DNA of 64,000 nt, from contig NC_014248.1 in NCBI RefSeq assembly GCF_000196515.1, positions 2,783,001-2,847,000 of the forward strand. Direction: 5' to 3'. The stretch comes from 'Nostoc azollae' 0708. GTDB lineage: Bacteria > Cyanobacteriota > Cyanobacteriia > Cyanobacteriales > Nostocaceae. Numbering within the stretch: the first letter of the stretch is position 1; every line of letters begins with the position of its first letter. This document shows, piece after piece, positions 46,839 through 55,545 of the stretch. Under the pieces are notes generated by a model. That model ran no database searches, had not been told where the DNA came from, and was given only the letters and a program-made list of their open reading frames with translations. The position numbers were made by a program, and so were the translations under genes.

Positions 46839-47813
46839 ATGACCACAGGTACAATCAAAGACAGCAAACAACAATTAGTGCAAGCATTTCAACTAATTCG
46901 TACAGAAAGAAGAAAACTAGAATCCAAAATAGCTACAAAACAAGAAGAAGCTGAAAAAGCCAAAACCCAAGAAATTTTAACAGCAGCGTCTACATACACC
47001 GTTGATAGTATTGTTAAAGGTTTAGCTGATTTACAATTATAATTTGGTTGCATTATTAATGCACTTTCGTAAAAATTAGCTCAAGAAAATTCTAAATTAG
47101 ATGAACTTAATCAAGCGATAGTAATTGAAAGTAAACGAACGACTGCAAGAGTTACAGCGAACTAGAATTGTTGCCGATACTTTAGATATTTTTACTCAAG
47201 AGCATAAATAGAAATTAAGAATTTTAGAACAAAACACTACTAAACTAATAGAAGGTAAGCCTTACAAAAGGAAATTGCTCAAAAACGTAAAGAATAGCAA
47301 AAATAACACGCAGGATTTGAGGAGAAACTGCAAACTTACAATGAGTTATTAGCTAAAGAACGTCAGCAGGAACAGGAAGAATATCAATATAAATTAGAAA
47401 CAACACGCAAACTTAATACAGATACCTATCAAGCTAAAACACGCAACTTAGAACTAGAAATACAAGAAACTACATAACAAAAAAATAAAGACTGGGCAGA
47501 ACGAGAAAAAAATCTCACTGAAAAACAGCCTCTATTTCCGGAATATCAACAGAAGGTGACAGCATTTTCGATAGAACTGGAAGAAGCAATTAAAAAAGCC
47601 ACGGAATAAGCTATCAAAGACACCAGTCAAAAAGCGAAAGTTGACGCTGATCTATTTGAAAAAGAATGGGAGTCTACTAAACACAGTTATGAAGCTAAAA
47701 TTCAATCTCTGGATGAAACAATTCAGAAGCAACCTCAGCTACAAACTGCGCTCAACCAAGCCCAAGACTTAGCAATGAGAGCTTTTAATAGCACTTCCAA
47801 TAATGCTAAATAA
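46839..47813 (+). pseudogene. Coiled-coil protein pseudogene, copy 1 of a tandem pair
   Basis: The ATG at 46839 opens MTTGTIKDSKQQLVQAFQLI and a heptad-rich frame that stops at 47042 after SIVKGLADLQL. Continuing segments in shifting frames are RIVADTLDIFTQEHK (stop) KLRILEQNTTKLIEG, then KERQQEQEEYQYKLETTRKL, IQETT (stop) QKNKDWAEREKNLTEKQ and TALNQAQDLAMRAFNSTSN, to a TAA at 47811-47813. Stops and frameshifts total at least five. The product would have been a long, charged, soluble coiled coil of about 320 residues. Its layout matches the next pseudogene, so the two are tandem paralogues. The function is unknown; cyanobacterial coiled-coil proteins of this sort can form filaments (general knowledge). 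Confidence 0.7.
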
Positions 47814-47919
47814 GGTTTTTGACATTAATCTTGCATAATTAGGACGGGCAAGATACCCATCACACAGGATAATTAGCTGAATTGTAGGTTAAGTATTTTG
47901 AATTTTTTACAGGTTAATT

Positions 47920-49033
47920 ATGTCAGCTAAAAAGCCAACTGAGAAAAACACAAAACCCGAAATTCTTCAAGCTTATGAGGAGTTAGCGAAAGAACAAGCA
48001 TCTTTGAAAAATCAACTGGAACAAGCACACAAGGAATCTCAAACTGTATCGAAAGAAAGGCCCAAAGTAGAAGCTCAAACAGAACCTAAAATAGCTATGA
48101 TACAGCCTAATAGTATGTATTCAGCAAAAAATGAATAATACCATTGAAAATTTGGTAAAAATTCAACTGGGCTTTGGTAGTGCTGCTAATGAATTATCGC
48201 AACAGTTAAGTACAAAAGCTTCTCGGTTGTCACAAATTGGGGAATCTGTAAACAATGAAATTCAACAATTAGTGCAACTGCATAATTTAGAGATATCTGA
48301 AGATATTTTAGATACTCTCATTGAGTCTTAGAGTCTTACGATAATAATGAAAAGGCTTATCACGAAGAGTATAACGAACGTTATGAAGTTTTATCGCAAG
48401 AAATATTAGAACTTAAGAATACTTCGACAAAGGAACAGGAAGAACAGCAACGGATAATTAAAGAACGCAATGATAATCTGAATAGGACTAGACAACGGGA
48501 TACAGCCGAGTATAAATATGATTTAGAACTCCAGCGAAAATTAGCCAGTGATGAATATGCACAACAGGAGAAGTTTTTATATATATAAAGAATTCAGAGA
48601 ATTGCAACAAGAAACGCAAAAACAATGGACTGTAAGAGAAAAAGCTATTTCTGAGCGGGAAAAACAATTTGAAGAATTGAAGACTAAGGTAGAAGCTTTT
48701 CCCAAAGAGAAAGAAGCAGCTATTAAAAAAGCTACGGAAGAAGGTAAAGGTATTGCCAGTTATCAGGCTAAGGTTAAGGCTGATTTGTATGCTAAAGAAA
48801 AAGAAGTGGAAGGAAAAAAGCGTTTTTATGAAGAAAGGTTGCAATCTTTAGAACTAACTATTACTAATCAGGAAACACGATTACAAAATCTATCATAACA
48901 ATTAGAATCGGCATTAAAACAAGTTCAAGATTTGGCTATTAAAGCCATTGAAGGAACTTCTAATCTCAATTCTTATCAGGCTATTAAGGAAATAGCTTTA
49001 GAACAGGCTAAGAGTCAGGTAAAGAATAAATAA
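47920..49033 (+). pseudogene. Coiled-coil protein pseudogene, copy 2 of a tandem pair
   Basis: The ATG at 47920 starts MSAKKPTEKNTKPEILQAYE. Frames then shift near 48130 to NTIENLVKIQLGFGSAANELSQQL and break again near 48330. NERYEVLSQEILELKNTSTKEQ follows, then a frameshift near 48585 to EFRELQQETQKQWTVREKAI, a TAA near 48896, and QLESALKQVQDLAIKAIEGTSN to a TAA at 49031-49033. About 370 residues would be restored. The order of motifs (KxLADLQL-type, ELQ.., WTxRE+xL, ALxQxQDLAxxA) parallels copy 1. With both copies dead, the system they served has been lost. Confidence 0.7.
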
Positions 49034-49365
49034 AGTAGGGGGAACATCCCATTATTAAAACAAATGTAGAGATGTGATTATACTTGCGACTCTACATTTA
49101 TTTTGAATTTTGTTGGCGGTAGGCTGCCGGAGGCACTATTTTGAATTTTCAATTGATTTATTCTGTCTTTGGTTTTCCTAGTCCGTTGGGTGGTTGTGGT
49201 CTTTTGCTTTTAGCAGTTTTGTTTATTTGTGCTTTTTGGGAATTTTGATTGGAGTTGACTTTCTGGTTAGACATTAGATTTATCTGTAAAGTTATTAACT
49301 ATTTTACCTACACTAGGGAGATAAATCATTCTAGAAGTCTATGATATATTACTGATGAGACTAAA
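49034..49365. other. Spacer before hisA
   Basis: About 330 bp. Apart from a 38-codon minus-strand open frame at 49158-49274 it holds nothing recognisable. Confidence 0.45.
49158..49274 (-). CDS. Possible 38-residue basic protein
   Basis: The frame starts ATG at 49274 and ends TAA at 49158. It encodes a Lys/Gln/Asn/Pro-rich peptide beginning MSNQKVNSNQNSQKAQ and ending PPNGLGKPKTE. Composition is not that of random AT-rich spacer, but I see no good ribosome-binding site and know no family. It lies downstream of hisA on the same strand, with a gap of about 90 bp. Confidence 0.3.
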   Translation of the reverse strand: MSNQKVNSNQNSQKAQINKTAKSKRPQPPNGLGKPKTE

Positions 49366-50139
49366 TCAAGCGAAGCTAGAAAGATTTAGATTGGGTGGAA
49401 TATCTTGAATGCGTCCTGATCCGATCGCACGTAATGCTTCTTTCAGATCAATATCCCCTGTATACAAGGCTTTACCAACTATTACACCTGTGACACCTTG
49501 GGGTTCTAGGGCTAATAAACTCAACAAGTCGGTGACAGAACTAACACCACCAGAAGCGATGACAGGTATGGAAATTGCTGCAGCGAGTTCTCGTAATGCG
49601 TCTAAGTTGGGGCCTTCTAGGGTACCATCACGGTTGATGTCAGTGTAAATGATGGCTGCTGCACCTAATTCTTGCATTTGGGTAGCGAGTTGGGTAGCTA
49701 AAACTGTTGAGGTTTCTAACCAACCGCGAGTTGCTACTAGTCCTTTACGGGCATCTATACCGATGATAATCTGTTGGGGAAATTCTTGACAAAGTTCTTG
49801 GACTAGCTGGCGTTGTTCTACAGCGACTGTTCCCAGGATTGACCATTGTACACCGAGATTAAATAATTGTTGTACACTAGAGCGATCGCGCAATCCTCCA
49901 CCTACTTCAATTGGTACTGAAATAGCATTACTGATAGCTTCAATTGCTACTAGGTTAACGATTTTACCTGCTTTAGCACCATCTAAATCAACTAAGTGTA
50001 ATCTCGTTGCACCTTGGTCTGCCCACATTTTCGCAACTTCCACAGGGTGTTCGCTGAATACTTGCGATTGTCCGTAGTCGCCTTTGTATAGTCGTACACA
50101 ACGACCTTCTAATAAATCAATTGCTGGTATTACTTCCAT
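49366..50139 (-). CDS. hisA: HisA, phosphoribosylformimino-AICAR isomerase
   Basis: A 257-residue TIM barrel of the histidine pathway, converting ProFAR to PRFAR. The start at 50139 gives [20 protein letters not shown] with catalytic Asp8. The second catalytic Asp is in [14 protein letters not shown], and phosphate-binding VEVGGGLR-like and VIASGGVSS motifs are present. The frame is open a further 57 codons upstream to 50310 and even has an ATG, but that part is only the translation of a heptamer array (NHQSPIT repeats), so I rejected it. The array lies 8 bp from the start codon. Confidence 0.95.
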   Translation of the reverse strand: MEVIPAIDLLEGRCVRLYKGDYGQSQVFSEHPVEVAKMWADQGATRLHLVDLDGAKAGKIVNLVAIEAISNAISVPIEVGGGLRDRSSVQQLFNLGVQWSILGTVAVEQRQLVQELCQEFPQQIIIGIDARKGLVATRGWLETSTVLATQLATQMQELGAAAIIYTDINRDGTLEGPNLDALRELAAAISIPVIASGGVSSVTDLLSLLALEPQGVTGVIVGKALYTGDIDLKEALRAIGSGRIQDIPPNLNLSSFA

Positions 50140-50146
50140 AATTTTT

Positions 50147-50304
50147 AATTGGTGATTGGTGATTGGTGATTGGTGATTGGTGATTGGTGATTGGTGATTG
50201 GTGATTGGTGATTGGTGATTGGTGATTGGTGATTGGTGATTGGTGATTGGTGATTGGTGATTGGTGATTGGTGATTGGTGATTGGTGATTGGTGATTGGT
50301 GATT
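50147..50304. repeat. Heptamer array (GGTGATT)n, about 22 copies
   Basis: A nearly perfect run of the 7-bp unit, the longest in the window, directly upstream of hisA. Because 7 is not a multiple of 3, every frame reads the same heptapeptide cycle, which keeps frames open through it. Confidence 0.97.
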
Positions 50305-50369
50305 GGGCACTAGGCATTAGGAAAATTACTTCCCCATCTCCCTCATCTTCCCCAGTCCCTAGCCACCTG

Positions 50370-50660
50370 TTACCTATTCCTTAATTCCTGCACTGCTTTA
50401 CTAAAACCTAAGACCAGTAAAATGTTGGAAAGGGTTAAAAATACCTCTGCACCACCATGTAACCAGTCTATATTGGCTAAAGCTTCTCCATAAGCAACTT
50501 TGGCATAGATACCGGCGGGGATGGTGACGGTGACAAATACCAAAGTGCCGTAAAATCCATATAGGCCTAAACGAGGGATTTGTGGACTGCGGCTGATAAA
50601 CCACAAGAAACCCAAGTAGGGAAATAGAGAAAGGGCGAAAAGGGTTTCCTTTGATATCAT
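50370..50660 (-). CDS. DUF3593 membrane protein
   Basis: A 96-residue protein with three hydrophobic helices (about 6-24, 32-54 and 70-88), matching DUF3593 (LFALSLFPYLGFLWFI, NIDWLHGGAEVFLTLSN). Homologues occur in cyanobacteria and plastids. The function is unknown. Its start codon overlaps the stop of the DUF2499 gene by 4 bp (ATGA), so translation is likely coupled. Confidence 0.8.
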   Translation of the reverse strand: MISKETLFALSLFPYLGFLWFISRSPQIPRLGLYGFYGTLVFVTVTIPAGIYAKVAYGEALANIDWLHGGAEVFLTLSNILLVLGFSKAVQELRNR

Positions 50661-50992
50661 TGCTCTGATTTGATAGTTTTTGCCTCAACTGTATTTGCAG
50701 ACTTGGTAGAACGCCAAATCCATACTGCTGCTGCCCAAAGGGTAAAATTACCCACTAATGTCATGGTAGCTTGTAGGGTGACTAACCATTCTAAAGATTC
50801 TGCATTGTCGAAATAATGCCAAGTGCAAGCACACATAGCACTGATTAAAGCTGGTAACATGGCAAAGGATAATCCCCACCAACTGCGGTTTTTTGTCAGT
50901 TCACCATAAATCCAGATTAACCAAATAGCGGCTATCCACTCAATGACGCTAGAAACGTGAATAATCCAGGTGGGAATAGAAAGGGCGTGCAT
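50657..50992 (-). CDS. DUF2499 membrane protein
   Basis: A 111-residue protein with about three helices. The signature is MHALSIPTWIIHVSSVIEW, with CTWHYFDNAESLEWLVTLQATMT in the second half, typical for DUF2499. I start at Met 50992 because the six codons above it (MNFELL) come from an AATTTTG repeat. It is paired with DUF3593, an order conserved in cyanobacteria as I recall, and plants keep nuclear homologues targeted to plastids. A shared photosynthesis-related role is therefore plausible but unproven. Confidence 0.8.
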   Translation of the reverse strand: MHALSIPTWIIHVSSVIEWIAAIWLIWIYGELTKNRSWWGLSFAMLPALISAMCACTWHYFDNAESLEWLVTLQATMTLVGNFTLWAAAVWIWRSTKSANTVEAKTIKSEQ

Positions 50993-51000
50993 AAGCAACT

Positions 51001-51034
51001 CAAAATTCAAAATTCAAAATTCAAAATTCAAAAT
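51001..51034. repeat. Heptamer array (AAAATTC)n
   Basis: Five copies between the divergent DUF2499 and csaB starts. The array reaches into the start codons of both genes and supplies false N-terminal extensions to each. Confidence 0.9.
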
Positions 51035-52079
51035 GGTGAAGATGCGTGTTTTGTTGTCTGGGTATTACGGTAAGGGTAATGGTGGTGATGAGGCTTTGTT
51101 AGCCACACTTCTGCAAATGCTACCACCTGATGTAACCCCTGTTGTGCTTTCTGGAAATCCTGAAGAAACTCATCGGCGTTATGGTATAGAAAGTTATAAC
51201 CGCATGGAGTTATTACAGGTAATCAAAACTTTGCGTTCTTGTGATGCGTTCATTTGGGGTGGTGGAAGTTTAATGCAGGATGCGACTAGTGCCATTAGCC
51301 CTTTTTATTATGGCGGATTAATGGCGATCGCTCAAGTCATGGGTTTAAAAACTGTGGCTTGGGCACAGGGAATAGGTCCTTTATTGCGTCCTCAAACTCG
51401 TTGGTTAGCAAAGCGGAATTTTGCTGGTTGTAGTCAAGTTAGTGTGCGCGATCGTAATAGTGCTGCTTTATTATCAGATTGGGGTATACCTTATATCCTT
51501 GCACCAGATCCGGTTTGGGCGTTAGAGTCTAAGCCAGTACCTAGATTAGCATATTTACCACAACCAAGAATTGCGGTTACTTTAAGAAATCATCCCCAAC
51601 TTACAGAAACGCGCTTAGCAAAGCTAATTGCTGCTTTAGTTGATTTACAACAAGCTACACAAGCATTTATTTTAATATTACCATTTCAAAAAAGTGAAGA
51701 TTTAGGGATTTCCGAAAAGATTCAATCACAATTAAAAGATCTGAGTAAAATTATCTGTGCGGAAGATCCACAACTTTTAAAAGGTATATTTCGTGGTGTA
51801 GAAATGGCCATAGGAATGCGTCTACACAGTTTAATTATGGCAGCTAGTGAAGGTTGTCGTTGTTTTGCTTTGAGTTATGACCCCAAAATCAACCGCTTAA
51901 TGGAAAATTTAGCTATTCCTGGATGGAATTTAGAAAATTTACCAGATGATGCAAATGTAATTAGTAAAATTTGGATTGAACATTATCAAAATAGTGAATC
52001 TTTGTCATCGGATAAAATACAATCTTTGATAAATGGAGCCTTTTTACATCGGGAATTACTGAAGGAAGTGCTAAAATGA
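51033..52079 (+). CDS. csaB: Polysaccharide pyruvyl transferase CsaB
   Basis: A 348-residue soluble enzyme that adds ketal pyruvate to a cell-wall-linked polysaccharide; in Gram-positives this creates the SLH-domain ligand. It shows the start MRVLLSGYYGKGNGGDEALL, the FIWGGGSLMQDATS motif, AWAQGIGPL and the C-terminal GMRLHSLIMAASEG of the family. Since the window also codes for SLH proteins (porin and SLH protein), CsaB could make their anchor (inference). ATG at 51033 or at 51042 would serve; longer starts are repeat-derived. Confidence 0.88.
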   Translation: MVKMRVLLSGYYGKGNGGDEALLATLLQMLPPDVTPVVLSGNPEETHRRYGIESYNRMELLQVIKTLRSCDAFIWGGGSLMQDATSAISPFYYGGLMAIAQVMGLKTVAWAQGIGPLLRPQTRWLAKRNFAGCSQVSVRDRNSAALLSDWGIPYILAPDPVWALESKPVPRLAYLPQPRIAVTLRNHPQLTETRLAKLIAALVDLQQATQAFILILPFQKSEDLGISEKIQSQLKDLSKIICAEDPQLLKGIFRGVEMAIGMRLHSLIMAASEGCRCFALSYDPKINRLMENLAIPGWNLENLPDDANVISKIWIEHYQNSESLSSDKIQSLINGAFLHRELLKEVLK

Positions 52080-52156
52080 AATTTTAGAAAGAGATATAAA
52101 CTTCTACTAGAGAATAGATAAACATAGTTTTTTATCCCCTGATTACGAGGTTGTAT

Positions 52157-52432
52157 ATGTATTATGCGGACATGGCAGTACATGGAAAGAATAGACATTT
52201 TCAAATGTTAGTTGAAGCTAAAAATAAACGTGGTGCATCTAAAATTTTGGCAGCTAAAATGCGCCGCAATATGTATTCTCATGGTTTACTGCCAGAAGCA
52301 CATTTTTTTCTGTTAGCACTCCCAGACAAATTTTATTTGTGGAAAGATAAAGGCTTATCTATTGATTTGAGAGAGGCAGATTATGAAATGGATACTGATC
52401 GTTTTCTTAAGCCTTATTCCCCTATAAAATAG
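52157..52432 (+). CDS. Cyanobacterial hypothetical protein, possibly N-terminally shortened
   Basis: A 91-residue frame starting MYYADMAVHGKNRHFQML, with AKNKRGASKILAAKMRRN and FFLLALPDKFYLWKDKGL. This is a family common and multicopy in cyanobacteria, usually with about 20-60 more N-terminal residues. The pattern of charged and strand segments resembles a PD-(D/E)XK-like fold, but this is only a hint. It is followed 185 bp later by a PIN-domain gene, and from memory such pairs occur together, so it may be part of a toxin-antitoxin-like or mobile module. The missing N-terminus may mean that it is already a remnant. Confidence 0.55.
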   Translation: MYYADMAVHGKNRHFQMLVEAKNKRGASKILAAKMRRNMYSHGLLPEAHFFLLALPDKFYLWKDKGLSIDLREADYEMDTDRFLKPYSPIK

Positions 52433-52515
52433 ACCTCAGAATATGACATTAGTAGCGAAGAATTTGAGATAATAGTTTCAGCTTAGCTTCATCAAGTATT
52501 AACACTACCATCTAT

Positions 52516-52557
52516 GAATTTACTCCCAGACAATCCATATTGTCTGGGAGTAAATTC
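52516..52557. repeat. Perfect hairpin, 19-bp arms, 4-nt loop
   Basis: GAATTTACTCCCAGACAAT and its exact reverse complement flank CCAT. It lies between the two genes described above and below and is not followed by a T-run. Confidence 0.9.
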
Positions 52558-52617
52558 AGGTTTATTTGATAATATTCACCACGGCAATCTAAAATTGGAG
52601 GAACTGGTTTAATTGCA

Positions 52618-53250
52618 ATGGGTGTTTATGTAGAAACGAATTTTGTTTTAGAACTGGCGCTACTTCAGGAGCAACAGGAAAGTTGTCAACAACTGTTAAA
52701 CTTAGCAGAATCGGGACGAATCAATTTGATTTTACCCGCATTCAGTTTAACAGAACCTTATGAAACGCTGATTTGCAGAGAAAAAATACGCGGTAAATTA
52801 TTACATAATTTGAGAGATGAGCTTAACCAGCTTGGCCATTCTCTACCTTACCAATAGCAGGTAAATACTTTTCAAGAGATTACTCAGTTTTTAGTCAATA
52901 GTGCGAAAGAAGAACAGCAAAGATTCCAAATGGTTGTAGATAAGTTATTAACGGTTAGCCAAGTTATTCCTGTGACAGTCAAGATACTAACGGCAGTTAT
53001 GAGATATCAGTCTGAACTTGACTTGAGACCCCAAGATGCTATTGTTTATGCTTCAGTTGTTGATCATTTAAGCAAATCAAGTGAACGGCAACGCTGTTTT
53101 ATTAATAGAAACTCTAAAGAATTTGATAATCCAGATATTCAAGATGCTTTAGATAGATATAGTTGCACAATCAAATTGAAATTTGATCCTGGATTAAGTA
53201 TAACTAATTCAAGTAGTGCCACAAAACATACAACTGATTTTATAGTTTAG
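52618..53250 (+). pseudogene. PIN-domain protein, single nonsense codon
   Basis: The ATG at 52618 opens GVYVETNFVLELALLQEQ, with the first PIN-domain acidic residue in YVETNF, then ILPAFSLTEPYETL. After HSLPYQ a TAG at 52855-52857 interrupts, and the frame resumes as QVNTFQEITQFLVNSAKEEQ, LDLRPQDAIVYASVVDHL (second acidic cluster) and CFINRNSKEFDNPDIQDAL to TAG 53248-53250. PIN domains are Mg-dependent ribonucleases, often toxins. A Gln-to-stop change (CAG to TAG) is the only lesion, so inactivation seems recent. Confidence 0.75.
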
Positions 53251-53270
53251 GTAAAGTTCATATCATCCCT

Positions 53271-53316
53271 AATGGGGTTTAAGTTGACAGCAATCACTGT
53301 CAATTTAAACCCCATT
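53271..53316. repeat. Long hairpin, 20-bp arms with one mismatch, over the Uma2 start
   Basis: AATGGGGTTTAAGTTGACAG pairs with CTGTCAATTTAAACCCCATT around CAATCA; the one mismatch would be a G-U pair in RNA. It covers the presumed TTG start (53284) and the first ten or so codons of the Uma2-like gene. Confidence 0.85.
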
Positions 53317-53374
53317 ATCCAAGTTACCGATAACCAATTTTATCAACTCTGTCGAGAAAACCCTGAGAGATGAT

Positions 53375-54183
53375 TTATAAAGTAAATGTTGAGGAGACAA
53401 GAGGAAGTAGCATAATTCTAGTCATAAGAGCATATATAGCCCCTTCGCTCATTTGTGTTAGACGCTCATAATCCTTGCTTAGACGATGATATTGGTTAAA
53501 CCACCCAAATGTTCTTTCTACTACCCAGGGTTGTGGTAAAACTTTAAATTCTTGCTCAGTAGGTCCTATGACTTCAACATGAGCTTGAATCAGGAACCAA
53601 ACTGCAAGTGCAAATTTATCACCGTCATAACCGGAATCAACCCATAAAACTTGAACTTTTTCCAATAATTCTGTGGGTTCCTCTAGCAGTTCCATTAGTG
53701 CATAGGCAGCAAGTATTCGTTCTGGGGCATTCGCTTCACTAACAACAACTTTCAACACAAGTCCCAGGCTATCAACTAAAGTATGCCCCTTTCTTCCTTT
53801 TACCTTTTTACATCCGTCAAAACCATACACATCCCCTTTTTTTGGTCAGTGTTGACCGACTGACTGTCTGCGGCGAGCGCAATAGGTTGTGTTGATTTAC
53901 CTAATTTCGAGCGAACTTGACCACCCAATGTATGGTTGAATTTTTCCCAAACCCCCTGGCCCTGCCATTTACTGTAATAGCTATATACCGTTGACCTTGG
54001 CGGGAAGTCACCTGGAAGCATATTCCATTGACATCCAGTTTTCAAATGAAAATAGATGGCATTACATATTTCACCCATATCTGTTGTGGGTGGATGCCCT
54101 CCTTCTTTGGCTGGTGGAATCAATGGGGCCAGGATTTCCCACTCCATATCAGTTAAGTCTGTGGGGTAAGACTTTCGTGCCAT
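53375..54183 (-). CDS. IS5-family (IS427-type) transposase, two overlapping frames
   Basis: The first frame (54183 to 53800) reads MARKSYPTDLTDMEWEILAPLIPPAKEGG with catalytic-type ALAADSQSVNTDQ. The second (53830 to 53375) reads VYGFDGCKKVKGRKGHTLVDS, VLWVDSGYDGD and WVVERTFGWFNQYHRLSKDYE, carrying the rest of the DDE site. The frames overlap at A7G4 (coding strand, near 53835-53846), where a -1 slip gives QKKGDVYGFDG, the expected joined sequence. This is the standard programmed frameshift of IS427-type elements, so the transposase is probably functional rather than broken. Confidence 0.85.
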
Positions 54184-54266
54184 GATTAGCTATGTAAATA
54201 CACTACATTTTATGTATCCTATCCTTCCAATATTCCTTTTCTACTCCCCTTTACATTTACTTTATC
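53376..54266 (-). mobile_element. IS5-family (IS427-type) insertion sequence, about 890 bp
   Basis: The ends share a 13-bp inverted repeat, ATAAAGTAAATGT (53377-53389 and complement at 54253-54265), with weaker similarity inward (GAGGAG, AAAGGGG). The transposase fills the element. It interrupts an Uma2-like gene. Exact outer ends and target duplication are uncertain by a few bases. Confidence 0.8.
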
Positions 54267-54860
54267 AATAGCCTCTGAAGTCAAATTTGAACCCAATGCA
54301 AAAGGAGAGATATTGATAATATCACCAACAGGAGGAGGAACGGGAAAACGTAATATTGAAATTTCAGCAGACTTTATGTTTTGGAATCGTCAAACTAAAC
54401 TAGGAGTTTGTTTCGATTCTTCCACCTGTGTTAAACTTCCTAATGGTGCAAATCGTTCTCCTGATGTAGGTTGGATCAAAAAAGAAAGATGCACTCACAT
54501 CGGAAGAACAGGAAAATTTCTTACCAATTGCACCAGATTTTGTTTTAGAATTAATGTCACGCAGTGATAGTTTGCAGGGAACGCAAACAAAAATGCCAGA
54601 ATATATCAATAATGAATAGAGTTAAATTAGGTTGGTTAATTAAGCGGAAAATGCGTCAAGTTGAAATTCATCACGAGAAGATGTTTTACCAGGATTTATT
54701 TTGAACTTGCAAATAGTCTGGGGATAAATACAAAAATATTATTCACCACTGAAATAGGGAAGCTTATCTCGAAAATAACAAAAACTTGGTGATTGATTAT
54801 TATCAATGTCCATCAAGGGAGAACTTTTTGCTGCCCAAGCTACCTTTTCTCTACCAATTG

Positions 54861-54945
54861 CCTTTTCCAGGCTAAAGCCAAAAATACCTATTTGATAATT
54901 AACCAATTTCTCAAACATTCTGATTCCTGACTCCTGACTCCTGAA
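54861..54945 (+). repeat. Dispersed repeat family B, copy 4 (short)
   Basis: It contains AGGCTAAAGCCAAAAATACC, the TTTGATAATTAACCAATTTC segment and the CTGATTCCTGACTCCTGACT end. The outer part is missing. Confidence 0.85.
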
Positions 54946-55545
54946 TTATTACTAGTTGTGTAACTGGAACCTGAAGACAAAACGTTGTCCCTTTTCCTAG
55001 TTATGATTCGTACAAAATCAGTCCTTGATGTCTTTATACAAGAATTTTATAACTAATAGATAATCCTAAACCTGTCCCTTTACCGATGGGTTTATTTGTA
55101 AAGAATGGATCAAAGATTTGTGATTTTACCTGTTCATTCATACCAGCACCATCATCGGAAATTTCAACTATTAAAAAATCAGAGTTGACAAATTTTGTAT
55201 GAATTAGAATTTGAGGATGGCAATTTTATCCTGTTCCATTATTGGTAATATGTTTTCAAACTGAGACAGAACAGCATCTATGGTATTACTAAGCGAATTC
55301 ATAAATTCTTGCTTGATTGAGTTATCCCGGATAACATTCAATTAGAGGCAAATTAGCATGTTCTTTAGTTAATGCAATTTCTGGATGATTTAAGTTCGCT
55401 TTTAAACGATGCTGCAAAATTACTAAAGTGCTATCAATCCCTTTATGAAGATTAACAGACTTGATTTCCGCTTGGTCTAAAAGATAAACATTTATTAAAG
55501 TTATGACTATTTCGGTGATGCGCTCACTCGCTATTTTCATTAAAT

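Larger units (their letters stand above)
53284..54727 (+). pseudogene. Uma2-family (DUF820) endonuclease, split by an IS5-type element
   Basis: The N-terminal part (TTG at 53284: TAITVNLNPIIQVTDNQFYQLC, then RENPER) stops at the IS. Beyond the IS, from about 54280, follow VKFEPNAKGEILIISPTGGG, RNIEISADFMFWNRQTKLG, VCFDSSTCVKLPNGANRSPDVGW and IKKER. After a frameshift near 54495 come SEEQENFLPIAPDFVLELMSRS and GWLIKRKMRQVE, ending at TAA 54725-54727. These are Uma2 motifs (SPDVGW, FVLELMS), a PD-(D/E)XK-like family that is hugely amplified in cyanobacteria and of unknown role. Besides the IS there is a frameshift near 54495 and stops near 54617, so decay continued after insertion. Confidence 0.85.

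Noticed and set aside
48488-48844. A Phe-rich 118-codon minus-strand frame
   Set aside because: It is antisense to the Lys/Glu-rich coiled-coil pseudogene, which gives runs of Phe and Leu without biological meaning.
49366-50310. A 314-codon hisA with an NHQSPIT-repeat N-terminus
   Set aside because: The first 57 codons are only the heptamer array read in frame. The family start ([12 protein letters not shown]) is at 50139.
50117-50317. The GGTGATT array as a CRISPR-like repeat
   Set aside because: Units are seven bases in direct contact with no spacers, so it is a simple tandem repeat.
53375-54183. Calling the IS5 transposase a frameshifted pseudogene
   Set aside because: The two frames overlap at an A7G slippery site and join correctly by a -1 shift, as is normal for IS427-type elements.
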